Source: Solidesulfovibrio fructosivorans JJ] (lineage in GTDB: Bacteria > Desulfobacterota > Desulfovibrionia > Desulfovibrionales > Desulfovibrionaceae). Taken from it: a stretch of DNA of 64,000 nucleotides. Positions 49,461-58,490 of this stretch are shown in pieces. The stretch is taken from positions 1 through 64,000 of the forward strand of contig NZ_AECZ01000011.1 of assembly GCF_000179555.1 (NCBI RefSeq), written 5' to 3'. Positions within the stretch are counted from its first letter, which is position 1. Each line of letters begins with the position of its first letter. The translations under genes were made by a program, and so were the position numbers. The notes beneath the pieces are model-generated. The model searched no databases. It saw only the letters and a program-made list of their open reading frames with translations, and was not told where the DNA came from.

Positions 49461-49976
49461 TCAGGCAATCTGCAGGATGCTCTCGCAGTCGTAGGTGCTA
49501 AACTGTTGCTTGCCGTTTAAAAAGGTCAGCTCGATGACCACGCCGATGCCGACGATTGCGGCCCCGAATTCTTCCACCAGCTTCACCACCCCGGAAAGCG
49601 TGCCGCCGGTCGCCAGCAAATCGTCGATGACCAGCACCTTTTCGCCGCGCAACAGCGCGTCCTCGTGCATGCACAGCGTATCGGAACCGTATTCCAGGTC
49701 GTAGGAGACGGACCGCGTCTTGTAGGGCAGCTTGCCGGGTTTGCGCACCGGCACGAAGCCGATGCCCATCTTGTAGGCGAGCGCCGCGCCGAAAATGAAT
49801 CCCCGGGCCTCGGCGGCCACGATCTTGGTCGCTCCCGACGCGGCAAAGCGTTCTGCCAGCGCGTCCACGGCCCGGCGAAACCCTTCCGGATCGCCCAAAA
49901 GCGGCGTGATGTCGAAAAAGAGGATGCCCTGCTTGGGATAGTCCGGGATGTCGCGAATGAGTTTGCGCAGATCCAT
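49461..49976 (-). CDS. apt: Adenine phosphoribosyltransferase
   Basis: This is a 171-residue type I phosphoribosyltransferase. It begins DLRKLIRDIPDYPKQGILFFDITPLLGDP, and has the adenine-specific AEARGFIFG, the PRKPGKLPYKT-like VRKPGKLPYKTRSVSYDLEYG and the PRPP loop VLVIDDLLATGGT. It converts adenine and PRPP to AMP. The ATG at 49976 is preferred over the frame start at 50042. mtnP is 138 bp downstream, so adenine released by MtnP is recycled here. Confidence 0.96.
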   Translation of the reverse strand: MDLRKLIRDIPDYPKQGILFFDITPLLGDPEGFRRAVDALAERFAASGATKIVAAEARGFIFGAALAYKMGIGFVPVRKPGKLPYKTRSVSYDLEYGSDTLCMHEDALLRGEKVLVIDDLLATGGTLSGVVKLVEEFGAAIVGIGVVIELTFLNGKQQFSTYDCESILQIA

Positions 49977-50013
49977 GGCCGTCTCCTTGAAAAATGCGAA
50001 GTGGTACCGAGTC

Positions 50014-50042
50014 GGATTAGGGATTTTGCCAGGCATGGTCAA
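50014..50042 (-). promoter_or_regulatory. Possible sigma-70 promoter for apt-mtnP
   Basis: On the minus strand TTGACC (50042-50037), 17 bases, then TAATCC (50019-50014), about 38 bases from the apt start codon. Confidence 0.45.
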
Positions 50043-50083
50043 GCGGCCTTGGCCCGAAACGGAAGCTGCGTTACAAGGCCCCC

Positions 50084-51418
50084 ATGCAAACGCAACACAC
50101 CGCCTTCCCTTGCGACATGCTCGTTGCCGCCGGCATCCTGGTCACCCAGGACGACGACCGGCGAATACTTTCCGACGCGGCCCTGGTCGTAACCGATGGG
50201 CGCATCGCGGCCATTGGCCCGGCCGATGCCCTGGCCAAGGCCTACGCGCCGCGAGAGACCCTCGACCTGTCGGGCTGCCTGGTGCTGCCGGGGCTCGTCA
50301 ATACCCACGGCCACGCGGCCATGACGCTTTTCCGGGGACTGTGCGACGACGCGCCGCTTTCCGTCTGGCTCTCCGAGCACATCTGGCCGGCCGAGGCAAG
50401 GCTCGACGCGGCGGCCGTTTCCCTCGGCACACGGCTTGCCTGCGCCGAGATGCTGGCCACGGGCACGACCTGCTTTTGCGACGCCTATCTGTATGTCGAC
50501 GCCATCGCCGACGCGGTGGAGGAAGCGGGCATGCGCGCCGTCATCAGCCAGGGCGTGTTCGAGATCGAAAACGCCGGGTTCAAGACCGTGGACGCGGCCT
50601 TAAACGCCGCCGGGGCGCTCACCGACCGGCTGGCCGGCCACGACCGGCTGCGCCCGGCCATTTTTCCCCACGCGGTCTACACCTGCTCGGCCAAAACACT
50701 GACGCGCTGCGCCGATTTCGCCCGGTCCCAAAACGTGCTCCTGTCCACCCACGCCGCGGAAACCGCCCGGGAAAACGAGGATTGCCTCCAAGCCAACGGC
50801 GCGCGGGTCATCCCCTACCTCAACGAACTGGGGCTGCTCGGCCAAAATACCCTGCTGGCCCACGGCGTGGCCCTCGATGCCGCCGATATCGGCATTCTGG
50901 CCGCAACCGGCACGTCCGTGGCCCATTGCCCCAAAAGCAACATGAAGCTCGGCAGCGGGATCGCGCCCGTGGCCGCCCTGCGCGAGGCCGGGGTGACGGT
51001 TGCCCTCGGCACCGACGGCGCGGCCAGCAACAATACCCTGAACCTCATTTCGGAAATGCAGACCGCCGCCCTGCTCCAGAAGGTGGCCGCCTGCGACCCC
51101 ACCCTGCTTGCGGCCGAGGCGGCCCTGGACATGGCCACCCGCGACGGCGCGGCCGCCATCGGCTGGCCGGAACTCGGACGCCTGACGGTCGGCGGCCCGG
51201 CCGACCTGTGCGCCCTGGACATGAGCCGGCCGCAACTCACCCCGGCTTTCGATCCCGTTTCGGACGCCGTCTACGCGGCCAACGGCGGCGAAGTCGCCTG
51301 CACCATGGTGGCGGGCAAGGTGCTCTACCGAAACGGCGCATTCCCGGGGTTCGACTACCCCGCCCTCGTGGCCGCCTTCAAGGAAACGGCGGCGCGGCTC
51401 ACGCGGCCCGGGGCTTGA
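50084..51418 (+). CDS. mtaD: 5-methylthioadenosine / S-adenosylhomocysteine deaminase
   Basis: This is a 444-residue amidohydrolase. The metal ligands are seen in GLVNTHGHAAMTLFRG (HxH), STHAAETAREN, LAHGVALDAADI and LGTDGAASNNTLN. Length and motifs fit the MTA/SAH deaminase family, which turns MTA or SAH into the inosyl form. Other members of the superfamily (guanine deaminase, atrazine chlorohydrolase types) are less likely but possible. It is divergent from apt-mtnP with about 107 bp between the starts, giving a compact S-adenosylmethionine by-product cluster. Confidence 0.87.
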   Translation: MQTQHTAFPCDMLVAAGILVTQDDDRRILSDAALVVTDGRIAAIGPADALAKAYAPRETLDLSGCLVLPGLVNTHGHAAMTLFRGLCDDAPLSVWLSEHIWPAEARLDAAAVSLGTRLACAEMLATGTTCFCDAYLYVDAIADAVEEAGMRAVISQGVFEIENAGFKTVDAALNAAGALTDRLAGHDRLRPAIFPHAVYTCSAKTLTRCADFARSQNVLLSTHAAETARENEDCLQANGARVIPYLNELGLLGQNTLLAHGVALDAADIGILAATGTSVAHCPKSNMKLGSGIAPVAALREAGVTVALGTDGAASNNTLNLISEMQTAALLQKVAACDPTLLAAEAALDMATRDGAAAIGWPELGRLTVGGPADLCALDMSRPQLTPAFDPVSDAVYAANGGEVACTMVAGKVLYRNGAFPGFDYPALVAAFKETAARLTRPGA

Positions 51419-51505
51419 CAAAACCCGCCGGCTCCATAATAAAGGCTGGCTTTCCGCTGAAATCATTCCCGCGCCCCAATTCTGCGCGGCCCGGAGGTTA
51501 TTCCC

Positions 51506-51748
51506 ATGTCCCAGGTCATTACCGTCAACGGCGTCGAGTGCCATCCCATCGTGGACAAATGCGAGGGCTGCGAACGCATCCTGGAGCAGGACGGCGGCAA
51601 ATACTGCAAGAGCTATCCCATGCCCGAACGCAAATGGGCCCAGAAGGTCTGCAACTTCGCTACCCACGTCAAGCTCGAAGTCGACAAGGGCGGCAAGGTC
51701 AGCATCAACCCCTTGAAGGCTTCCAAGCGCGCCGCCCGCGGCCGTTAG
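51506..51748 (+). CDS. PxxKW family cysteine-rich protein
   Basis: This is an 80-residue protein with CEGCERI, YCKSYPMPERKW and CNF, i.e. four Cys and the diagnostic PxxKW motif (PERKW). The family is found mainly in sulfate reducers and their relatives, and a metal or Fe-S binding role is assumed, not shown. A strong GGAGG site is upstream. A family A palindrome follows 19 bases after the stop. Confidence 0.9.
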   Translation: MSQVITVNGVECHPIVDKCEGCERILEQDGGKYCKSYPMPERKWAQKVCNFATHVKLEVDKGGKVSINPLKASKRAARGR

Positions 51749-51767
51749 GAGAGATTAGAGGCAGGGT

Positions 51768-51808
51768 GCGAGAGGGGAAACCCTTTAAAGAGGGTTCTCC
51801 CCTCTCGC
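51768..51808. repeat. Family A palindrome after the PxxKW gene
   Basis: GCGAGAGGGGAAACCCTTT...AGGGTTCTCCCCTCTCGC with near-perfect arms, then CTCTCCCCTTCCTAAATC and a T-run (TTTTTT) at about 51828. Confidence 0.9.
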
Positions 51809-51988
51809 GCTCTCCCCTTCCTAAATCTTTTTTCTTTCGAGGGTTGTCATACCGCATCTTTTTTGCGTCCATGCCGGGAGGCTTGCCTTCCGGCTTTTTG
51901 CGTTTGCGTGTCCGGTTTGCCATCGCCCAACCAAGCGGCTATGCATGAACGGTATGCCGAAATGTCCTTCCAACCGCCCGGAGCCCCT

Positions 51989-53212
51989 ATGTTAGACGCC
52001 CTGCTTGCGCGGCTCGACGCCATGCGCGACACGGTCATCGACCTGCAACGCGAACTGACCGCCATACCCGCCCTCGGCCCGGACAACGGCGGCCCCGGCG
52101 AACGGGAAAAAGCCGATCGCTTAAAAGCCCTGCTCGCCGCCATGGGCTTTCCCGAAGCCCGGGAAATAAACGCCCCGGATTCACGCGTACCCTGCGGCCA
52201 CCGGCCGAACCTGGCCGTGGTCATCCCGGGCAGGGATACGTCCCGCACCCTGTGGGTCATCTCCCATATCGACATCGTGCCGCCGGGCGACCGCACCCTG
52301 TGGAAGACCGATCCCTATACCCTGGCCGTGGACGGCGACGCCATTTTCGGCCGGGGCGTGGAAGACAACCAGCAGGCCATCGCCAGCTCGGTTGCCCTCG
52401 GCAAGGCGATCCTCGACGCCGGGGAGACGCCGCCCATCAATTACGGCCTGCTCTTCGTGGCCGACGAGGAAACCGGCAGCAAGTACGGCCTCGATTACGT
52501 GGCCGAACACCACGACGGCCTTTTCACCCCGGACGACCTCTTTCTCGTGCCCGACTTCGGCCAGGCCGACAGCGAGATGGTCGAGGTGGCCGAAAAAAGC
52601 ATGCTGTGGCTGAAAATCATCGTCAACGGCCGGCAATGCCATGCCTCCACACCGGAAGCCGGCGTCAACTCCCTGGCCGCCGCCGCGCTTTTCATCCTCA
52701 AGATTCCCAAGCTCCACGACCGCTTTCCGGCCAAGAATCCGCTGTTCCAGCCGGCCAACTCCACCTTCGAGCCGACCAAGAAAGAGGCCAACGTGGAGAA
52801 CATCAACACCATCCCCGGCCGCGACGTGTTCTACGTCGACTGCCGCGTGCTGCCCGAGTATCCCCTGGACGACGTGCTCGCCGTCATCCGCGAATACGGC
52901 GCCGAGGTCGAGGCCGCCTGCGGCGTGACCGTCGACTACGAGGTCGTGCAGCGGGAACAGGCCGCCCCGACCACCCCGGAAGACGCCCCCATCGTGCGCA
53001 AGGTCATGAGCGCCGTCCGGGCGGTCTACGGCGCCAATCCCCGCCCCATGGGCATCGGCGGCGGCACCGTGGCCGCCTACCTGCGCCGGCGCGGCTACCC
53101 GACCGTGGTCTGGGCCACCCTCGTGCACAACGCCCACCAGCCCAACGAACGCTCCAGCATCCGCGCCACCCTGGGCGACGCCAAGGTCATGGCCCGGGTG
53201 TTGTTCGAGTAG
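51989..53212 (+). CDS. M20 family metallopeptidase (dapE/ArgE-like)
   Basis: This is a 407-residue protein. The M20 dinuclear site is seen as WVISHIDIVPPGD (His, Asp), GRGVEDNQQAI (shared Asp), ADEETGSKYG (catalytic Glu pair), VPDFGQADS (Asp) and VHNAHQPNE (final His). The small dimerisation domain lies at about 190-310 (VNGRQCHASTPEAGVNS). The length and motifs match the 'M20 family metallo-hydrolase' often labelled diaminopimelate aminotransferase, and the substrate is uncertain. The ATG at 51989 (GGAG upstream) is preferred over in-frame ATGs at 51941 and 51962. Confidence 0.9.
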   Translation: MLDALLARLDAMRDTVIDLQRELTAIPALGPDNGGPGEREKADRLKALLAAMGFPEAREINAPDSRVPCGHRPNLAVVIPGRDTSRTLWVISHIDIVPPGDRTLWKTDPYTLAVDGDAIFGRGVEDNQQAIASSVALGKAILDAGETPPINYGLLFVADEETGSKYGLDYVAEHHDGLFTPDDLFLVPDFGQADSEMVEVAEKSMLWLKIIVNGRQCHASTPEAGVNSLAAAALFILKIPKLHDRFPAKNPLFQPANSTFEPTKKEANVENINTIPGRDVFYVDCRVLPEYPLDDVLAVIREYGAEVEAACGVTVDYEVVQREQAAPTTPEDAPIVRKVMSAVRAVYGANPRPMGIGGGTVAAYLRRRGYPTVVWATLVHNAHQPNERSSIRATLGDAKVMARVLFE

Positions 53213-53244
53213 GGAAGCGCAATCGGGGTTCCGCCCCGCTCCCC

Positions 53245-53268
53245 GCCGGGGGCAACCATCCCCCCGGC
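53245..53268. repeat. GC hairpin after the M20 gene
   Basis: GCCGGGGG / CCCCCGGC stem of 8 bp with an eight-base loop, similar in make-up to 20723-20748. It lies between the M20 and methyltransferase genes. Confidence 0.5.
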
Positions 53269-53299
53269 CCACCTTCACGTCTGACAAGGGTAGAGAAAA

Positions 53300-53974
53300 A
53301 TGCGGTTCATGCAGTGGTTGAAAGAGAGACGCCTCGGCCAATGCCGCCGGCCGTCGGGCCTTCTTGGCGAATACGTGGCCCGGCGCATGAACCGCTACCA
53401 TTATCCGCTGACCAGCTGGGGCCTGGACCACGTCCTGGTCGGAAAAGACAACTTCGTTTTGGACATCGGCTGCGGCGGCGGCCGCACCGCCGGCCGGCTG
53501 GCCAGGCTCGCCCCGGACGGCCTGGTCGTCGGCATCGACGTCTCGGACAAAAGCCTGGGCCTTTCCCGGCGCGTCAACCGCAAAGCCATCCAGCAAGGCC
53601 ATGTCGCCATCCGCAAGGCCTCGGTCATGGAAATCCCCTTCCCGGCGGATACGTTCCATCTGGCCACGGCCGTGGAGACGCACTATTTCTGGCCAGACAT
53701 CACCAAGGGACTGGCGGAAATCCTGCGGGTGCTGCGGCCGGGCGGCAGCTTTGTGCTGATCGCCGAAGTCTACCGTTGCGACCGCTTCGACGCCCGCAAC
53801 CGCAAATGGCTGGAACTCACGCCCATGGCCTACCTCGACACGACGGAATTCCACGACTGCTTCGCCGCCGCCGGCTTCGACGGCATCGGCGTCTACGAGC
53901 ACACCGAAGAAGGTTGGATCTGCTGCGTCGGCCGAAAGAAGAGGCCTCCGGCGGCCGGGGGGAACTTTTTTTAA
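53300..53974 (+). CDS. Class I SAM-dependent methyltransferase
   Basis: This is a 224-residue Rossmann-fold methyltransferase. SAM-binding motif I is FVLDIGCGGGRTAGRLA, motif II GLVVGIDVSDKSL and motif IV ATAVETHYFWPDITKGLAEILRVLRPGGSF. The acceptor (small molecule or lipid) cannot be read. The last ten residues (RPPAAGGNFF) and the stop codon are encoded by a family B repeat, so the C-terminus was altered when the repeat arrived or spread. mnmG follows after two opposed repeats. Confidence 0.87.
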   Translation: MRFMQWLKERRLGQCRRPSGLLGEYVARRMNRYHYPLTSWGLDHVLVGKDNFVLDIGCGGGRTAGRLARLAPDGLVVGIDVSDKSLGLSRRVNRKAIQQGHVAIRKASVMEIPFPADTFHLATAVETHYFWPDITKGLAEILRVLRPGGSFVLIAEVYRCDRFDARNRKWLELTPMAYLDTTEFHDCFAAAGFDGIGVYEHTEEGWICCVGRKKRPPAAGGNFF

Positions 53975-54014
53975 AAAAAAAGTTCCCCCCGGACCCCCTT
54001 CCAAAAAATTTTCA
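53944..54014. repeat. Family B palindrome (reverse), overlapping the methyltransferase end
   Basis: GCCTCCGGCGGCCGGGGGG start, palindrome 53955-53992 (CCGGGGGGAACTTTTTT... and complement), tail GACCCCCTTCCAAAAAATTTTC. The methyltransferase stop (53972-53974) is inside the stem. Confidence 0.9.
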
Positions 54015-54103
54015 TAATATTATCCTGGCAATGTGCATTGACACCATACCTATTGGCTTATTCCCTTCCCAACGTATTCTCTGTGTCCATCACCACCCCC
54101 GTT

Positions 54104-54172
54104 AAAAGTTTTTTGAAGGGGGTGCAGGGGGAAACTTTTTTCAAAAAGTTTCCCCCTGCCCGCCGGAGGCAT
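54104..54172. repeat. Family B palindrome (forward) carrying the mnmG ribosome-binding site
   Basis: Palindrome 54124-54159 (GCAGGGGGAAACTTTTT and complement), preceded by AAAAGTTTTTTGAAGGGGG and followed by CCGCCGGAGGCAT. GGAGG at 54165-54169 is 11 bases before the mnmG ATG at 54181. Confidence 0.9.
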
Positions 54173-54180
54173 CCCATCCC

Positions 54181-56037
54181 ATGACATTCGACCTTATCGT
54201 CGTCGGCGCCGGGCACGCCGGGTGCGAGGCGGCCATGGCCGCGGCCCGACTGGGACTTGAGACGCTGCTTGTGACCCAAAACGTGGACCGCATCGGCCAT
54301 TTGTCCTGCAACCCGGCCATCGGCGGGCTGGCCAAGGGGCACATGGTCCGCGAAATCGACGCGCTCGGCGGCATGATGGGCCTTTGGGCCGACGCGGCCG
54401 GCATCCAGTTCCGCACCCTCAACACCCGCAAAGGGCCGGCCGTGCGCTCCACCCGGGCCCAGATCGACCGCGACGCCTACATGCGCGTGGTCAAGGCGGC
54501 GGTTTTCGGCCAGGACAATCTGACCGTGCGCCAGGACTCGGTGGAGGAGGTGCTGGCCGTGGACGGCCGGGCCCGCGGGGTGCGCGTGGCCTCGGGAGAG
54601 GATTTCGCGGCCCGGGTAGTGCTTCTCACCACCGGCACGTTTCTTTGCGGCCTCATGCACATCGGGCTGACCAAGCTTCGCGGCGGCCGGCTCGGCGATC
54701 CGCCCTCGGACGGGCTTTCGGCCAGCCTGCGCCGCCACGGCATCGCCCTTGGCCGGCTCAAGACCGGCACCACGCCCCGGCTTTTGGCCAAGAGCATCGA
54801 TTTTTCCGTCACCACGCCCCAGCCCGGGGACACCTCTCCCCCGCCGTTCAGCTTCCATGGCCCGGGGCCTATCTTGCCGCAGGTTCCCTGCCATCTGACC
54901 TACACCAACGCCCGCACCCACGAGGCCATCCGGGCCGGATTCGACCGTTCGCCGCTTTTTACCGGCGTCATCGAGGGCACGGGGGCGCGCTATTGTCCGT
55001 CGGTGGAGGACAAGGTGGCGCGGTTTCCCGAGCGCGACCGCCATCACGTCTTTCTGGAACCGGAAGGCCTGGAGAGCCCGGAAATCTATCCCAACGGCAT
55101 CTCCACGAGCCTGCCCATCGAGACGCAAAAGGCCATGATCGCCACCATCCCGGGGCTGGAAAAGGCGGTCATCGTGCGCCCCGGCTATGCCATTGAATAC
55201 GACTACGCCGACCCGGTGCAGCTTTTGCCCACGCTCGAGACCAAGGCCCTGCCCGGGCTCTATCTGGCCGGCCAGATCAACGGCACCTCGGGTTACGAGG
55301 AGGCGGCGGGACAAGGGCTGTGGGCGGCGCTCAACGTCTTTTGCGCCCTGGCCGGGCGCGAGCCGTTCCTGCCCCGGCGCGATCAGGCCTACACCGCCGT
55401 GCTGGTTGACGATCTGGTCACCAAGGGCACGAGCGAACCCTACCGCATGTTCACCTCCCGGGCCGAGCACCGGCTGCTGTTGCGCGAGGGCAACGCCGAC
55501 GCGAGGCTCACCCCCATGGGCCGGGAACTCGGCCTAGTCGGCGACCGCCAGTGGGATCTGTATCGCCGCAAGGAGGCGGCGCTCGCCGCCGTCATCGAAG
55601 GAATCGCCGCGCGCCGAGTGCGGCCCGACGACTGCGACGACGCGGACTGGCAGACGCTTGGCGGCCGGCCCCATGACCGCAGTCTGCGCCTGGAGGAGCT
55701 TTTGCGCCGGCCCGAGGTGGGAATTGCCGATCTGGCCCGTTTCTGGCCGGAGTTGGGGAGTCTCGATGCGATCATCGCCGTGGAAGCCGAAACGCGGATC
55801 AAATACGAAGGGTATCTGCGCCGCCAGGAAGAGCTGGCCGGGCGCATGGACCGCCTGGAAGCCGTGCTGTTGCCGCCGGGGATCGACTATGCCGCCGTGG
55901 CCGGATTGTCGCGGGAGGTGGTGGAAAAACTCACGCGCATCGCGCCGCGCAGCCTGGGCCAGGCCGGGCGCATCTCCGGCGTCACCCCGGCCGCGCTTTC
56001 CTGCCTGGAAATCCATCTGAAAAAGCATTTCGACTGA
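54181..56037 (+). CDS. mnmG: tRNA uridine 5-carboxymethylaminomethyl modification enzyme, FAD subunit
   Basis: This 618-residue protein has the normal MnmG length. It starts with the FAD fold [22 protein letters not shown] and has [63 protein letters not shown] and RIPPGIDY-like [11 protein letters not shown] towards the helical C-terminus. With MnmE it makes cmnm5U34 in tRNAs. Its Shine-Dalgarno site lies in a family B repeat, and no mnmE is adjacent in this window. Confidence 0.97.
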   Translation: MTFDLIVVGAGHAGCEAAMAAARLGLETLLVTQNVDRIGHLSCNPAIGGLAKGHMVREIDALGGMMGLWADAAGIQFRTLNTRKGPAVRSTRAQIDRDAYMRVVKAAVFGQDNLTVRQDSVEEVLAVDGRARGVRVASGEDFAARVVLLTTGTFLCGLMHIGLTKLRGGRLGDPPSDGLSASLRRHGIALGRLKTGTTPRLLAKSIDFSVTTPQPGDTSPPPFSFHGPGPILPQVPCHLTYTNARTHEAIRAGFDRSPLFTGVIEGTGARYCPSVEDKVARFPERDRHHVFLEPEGLESPEIYPNGISTSLPIETQKAMIATIPGLEKAVIVRPGYAIEYDYADPVQLLPTLETKALPGLYLAGQINGTSGYEEAAGQGLWAALNVFCALAGREPFLPRRDQAYTAVLVDDLVTKGTSEPYRMFTSRAEHRLLLREGNADARLTPMGRELGLVGDRQWDLYRRKEAALAAVIEGIAARRVRPDDCDDADWQTLGGRPHDRSLRLEELLRRPEVGIADLARFWPELGSLDAIIAVEAETRIKYEGYLRRQEELAGRMDRLEAVLLPPGIDYAAVAGLSREVVEKLTRIAPRSLGQAGRISGVTPAALSCLEIHLKKHFD

Positions 56038-56082
56038 TCGCGCGGGCTTGTGCCTGTCAGGATGTTCGCTTATGGAGAATTT

Positions 56083-57165
56083 ATGCTTTCTTCCAGGGCC
56101 ATAGGCGAACTCCCGGCTTTTTTGAGCCTCTTCGACCCCGGTTGGTGGAATCGCATGCTCGACGCCACCACTTCGGGGCATTATTCGCCCGAGGCCATGA
56201 TCCTGATGGCCGGCGTCTTCGGCCTGGCTTTTCTGGCCATCACCGCCGGCTTTTTCCTCAAAATCCATATAGGGAAAAAGGAAGCCGTCCCGTCTTCCTG
56301 GATCGTCAGCCCCGGCGAAATCCGCGCCCTCCTCGACACGGCCCAGACCCAGCGCAGCAAGGTGCGGGTCAGCTTCGTGCGCGATGATCCCGGCGCCCGC
56401 TCCACCGACGCCTCCATCCTGTCCGCCGATCCCGCCCGGGGCATCGAACTGGAAATGACCTCCCTCGTGCGGGCCACGCCGTCCTGGATCGGCAAGCTGG
56501 TGGTCTGCGATTTCAGACTGCGCCTGGACCCGCGCAAGGATTACCAGACCTTTTACAACTTCGTGACCCCCATCATGGCCGTCCGCAAGGCCAACGACGA
56601 TTTCGTCCATATGCACGTGGGCTGGCCGACCCGGCTCGAACTCGAGCAGAAACGGGGATTCTTGCGGGTGGAGCCTCCCCGGGCATTTGTGCTCGAATTG
56701 GCCCTGTGGCACGAAAACACCATCAAGATGGCCAAGGGCAATTTCGCCCTGCCCTCCACCTGGGGCAAGCCCCTGGTGCGTCTGGACCCGAATCTCGCCA
56801 AGCCAGACGTCGAGCTGCGCAACATTTCCGGCGGCGGCCTGCGCCTGGAAGTCCAGGCCGAAGCCATGAACAACCACACCGGGCTTTTCGAGCCTGCCAA
56901 CCGTTTTCTCATGCATCTGCTTTTGGCCGAGCCGGAAGCCGAACAGCCCGTGGAATTTTTCCTGGCCTTGCGTTTGCAAAACGCCTACGGCGATCCCGGC
57001 CTCTCCGGCACCAAGGGCTTCGGCTTCCATATCCTGAGCTTCGGCGTGCCGACCGAAACGCCCCGGGAGAACCTGTCCTGGAAGACCGCCGCCGCCGGCG
57101 TCCCGGCCCTGGACGATTGGGCCTTCAGGCGGCATCTGGCCATGTACCGCTCCCGGGGGGAATGA
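56083..57165 (+). CDS. Membrane-anchored PilZ-domain protein
   Basis: This is a 360-residue protein. A single membrane helix (about 35-57, ILMAGVFGLAFLAITAGFFLK) is followed by a YcgR_N-like domain. A PilZ domain at about 185-330 follows, with the complete cyclic-di-GMP signature: RxxxR (Arg191-Arg195 in KRGFLRV) and NxSxxG (Asn247-Gly252 in RNISGGGLRL). The ATG at 56083 with GGAGA upstream is chosen over the upstream GTG and ATG. The window also codes a GGDEF protein 4 kb on. A flagellar brake or envelope effector is possible, unproven. Confidence 0.8.
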   Translation: MLSSRAIGELPAFLSLFDPGWWNRMLDATTSGHYSPEAMILMAGVFGLAFLAITAGFFLKIHIGKKEAVPSSWIVSPGEIRALLDTAQTQRSKVRVSFVRDDPGARSTDASILSADPARGIELEMTSLVRATPSWIGKLVVCDFRLRLDPRKDYQTFYNFVTPIMAVRKANDDFVHMHVGWPTRLELEQKRGFLRVEPPRAFVLELALWHENTIKMAKGNFALPSTWGKPLVRLDPNLAKPDVELRNISGGGLRLEVQAEAMNNHTGLFEPANRFLMHLLLAEPEAEQPVEFFLALRLQNAYGDPGLSGTKGFGFHILSFGVPTETPRENLSWKTAAAGVPALDDWAFRRHLAMYRSRGE

Positions 57166-57507
57166 CGCCTGCCCCCGTTATAAAAAGAGCGGGCAGAACG
57201 AAGACGGATCGCGCCAGGAGGGCGCAATCCGGTTTCAAAAAGCCGGCGCGGCGACGGCGCGGTCCGGCCCATGGACGGGCAGCGGTGATTTTGCTATCCG
57301 GGCCACGTTTTTTCGCGAAACGTCGGCAGGATGTCACGTACGGCGGCCCATAATGACCGATGTCGCGCCTTTTGGGATAATATGATCTTATTGTCTCGGG
57401 AAATATAACCATTCAAATATGTTGCCGTCGCCATCCGCAGCGACCCATTCCTGCGGTGCGACACGAAGAAGGCGCGGTCCGAAGCGGGCCCGCCAAGGAG
57501 AAAAAGG
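57166..57507. other. 342-bp intergenic region, no gene seen
   Basis: Contains a weak hairpin after the PilZ gene (CTGCCCCCG/CGGGCAG, about 57170-57195) and an AT-rich patch with GGATAATATGATC near 57375-57390 that may be the -10 of a corC promoter. No frame shows a domain or ribosome site before the corC AAGGAG. Confidence 0.5.
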
Positions 57508-58323
57508 TTGGACGACGATTCCGACAGTCGATTCTGGGGCGCATTGGGGAAGTTTTTCCGCCAGAAAAGCATTTCCATCGAAGAGCTCATCCTGGAGGCC
57601 AAGGCGGAGGGGACCCTCATCCAGGAAGACGCCTCCATGCTGCTCAACATCCTGCGCCTGGAAAAAAAGCAGGTCTTCGACATCATGATTCCCCGGCCCG
57701 ACATCGTCTGCGCCGAGGCCGACGACGGCATCCCGGCCATCTGTGATCTCATCCGCACCCACGGGCACTCCCGCATCCCCGTTTACGAGGGGAACCGGGA
57801 CAACATCCTGGGCATTGTCTACGCCAAGGACCTGCTCTCCCATATCGTGGGGGCCCAAGGGGAAATGCCCGACCCCAGGGCCATCATGCGGGCCCCGCTG
57901 TTCGTTCCCGAAACCCTCGACCTCAAGCGCATGCTGCTGGAATTTCGCAGCCAGAAAAAGCACATGGCCGTCGCCCTGGACGAATACGGCGGCACCTCGG
58001 GGCTCATCACTCTGGAGGACGTGCTGGAAGAGATCGTGGGCGAGATCGAGGACGAGCACGACCCGAGCAAGCCCGAGGAAATCCAGGAAACGGGCCCCGG
58101 CGTCTACCGCGTCTCCGGCCGCTTTCCCCTGGAGGACCTGAACGCCGCCCTGGGCCTCGACCTGGAATCGGAGCAAGTGGAGACCATCGGCGGCTTTTTG
58201 ACCGAGCTGGCCGGCCGGGTGCCGCGCCAGGGCGACGCCTTCACACTGGAAGGCCGCCGCTTCACCATCCGGGAGGCGGACCGCCGCCAGATCCGCTGGA
58301 TCGCCATCGAGCCCGCCGCCTAG
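57508..58323 (+). CDS. corC: CorC/HlyC-type CBS and transporter-associated domain protein
   Basis: This is a 271-residue protein. Two CBS domains are at about 60-180 (VFDIMIPRPDIVCAEADDG, RIPVYEGNRDNILGIVYAKDL, VPETLDLKRMLLEF, ALDEYGGTSGLITLEDVLEEIVGEI). A CorC_HlyC domain (about 195-268) carries the GRFPLEDLNAALG motif. It lacks the DUF21 membrane segment, so it is the CorC/YbeX type linked to Mg/Co efflux or membrane stress. A TTG start with AAGGAG seven bases upstream is used. lnt follows, the conserved corC-lnt order. Confidence 0.93.
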   Translation: MDDDSDSRFWGALGKFFRQKSISIEELILEAKAEGTLIQEDASMLLNILRLEKKQVFDIMIPRPDIVCAEADDGIPAICDLIRTHGHSRIPVYEGNRDNILGIVYAKDLLSHIVGAQGEMPDPRAIMRAPLFVPETLDLKRMLLEFRSQKKHMAVALDEYGGTSGLITLEDVLEEIVGEIEDEHDPSKPEEIQETGPGVYRVSGRFPLEDLNAALGLDLESEQVETIGGFLTELAGRVPRQGDAFTLEGRRFTIREADRRQIRWIAIEPAA

Positions 58324-58490
58324 TGTCGCACCCTCGCAATGGCCCTATCCCGATTACAATGGCGACATCTTTCCCCACCCGTATTCTTCTTCAAAACTAC
58401 GGGCGTATTTTCTAAGAAACGCGACGCATTGTCCCCCGTGAAAAATCCCTTCGGCATCTCCTCAACCCGTGGCGTCCACAAAGAAGCATC

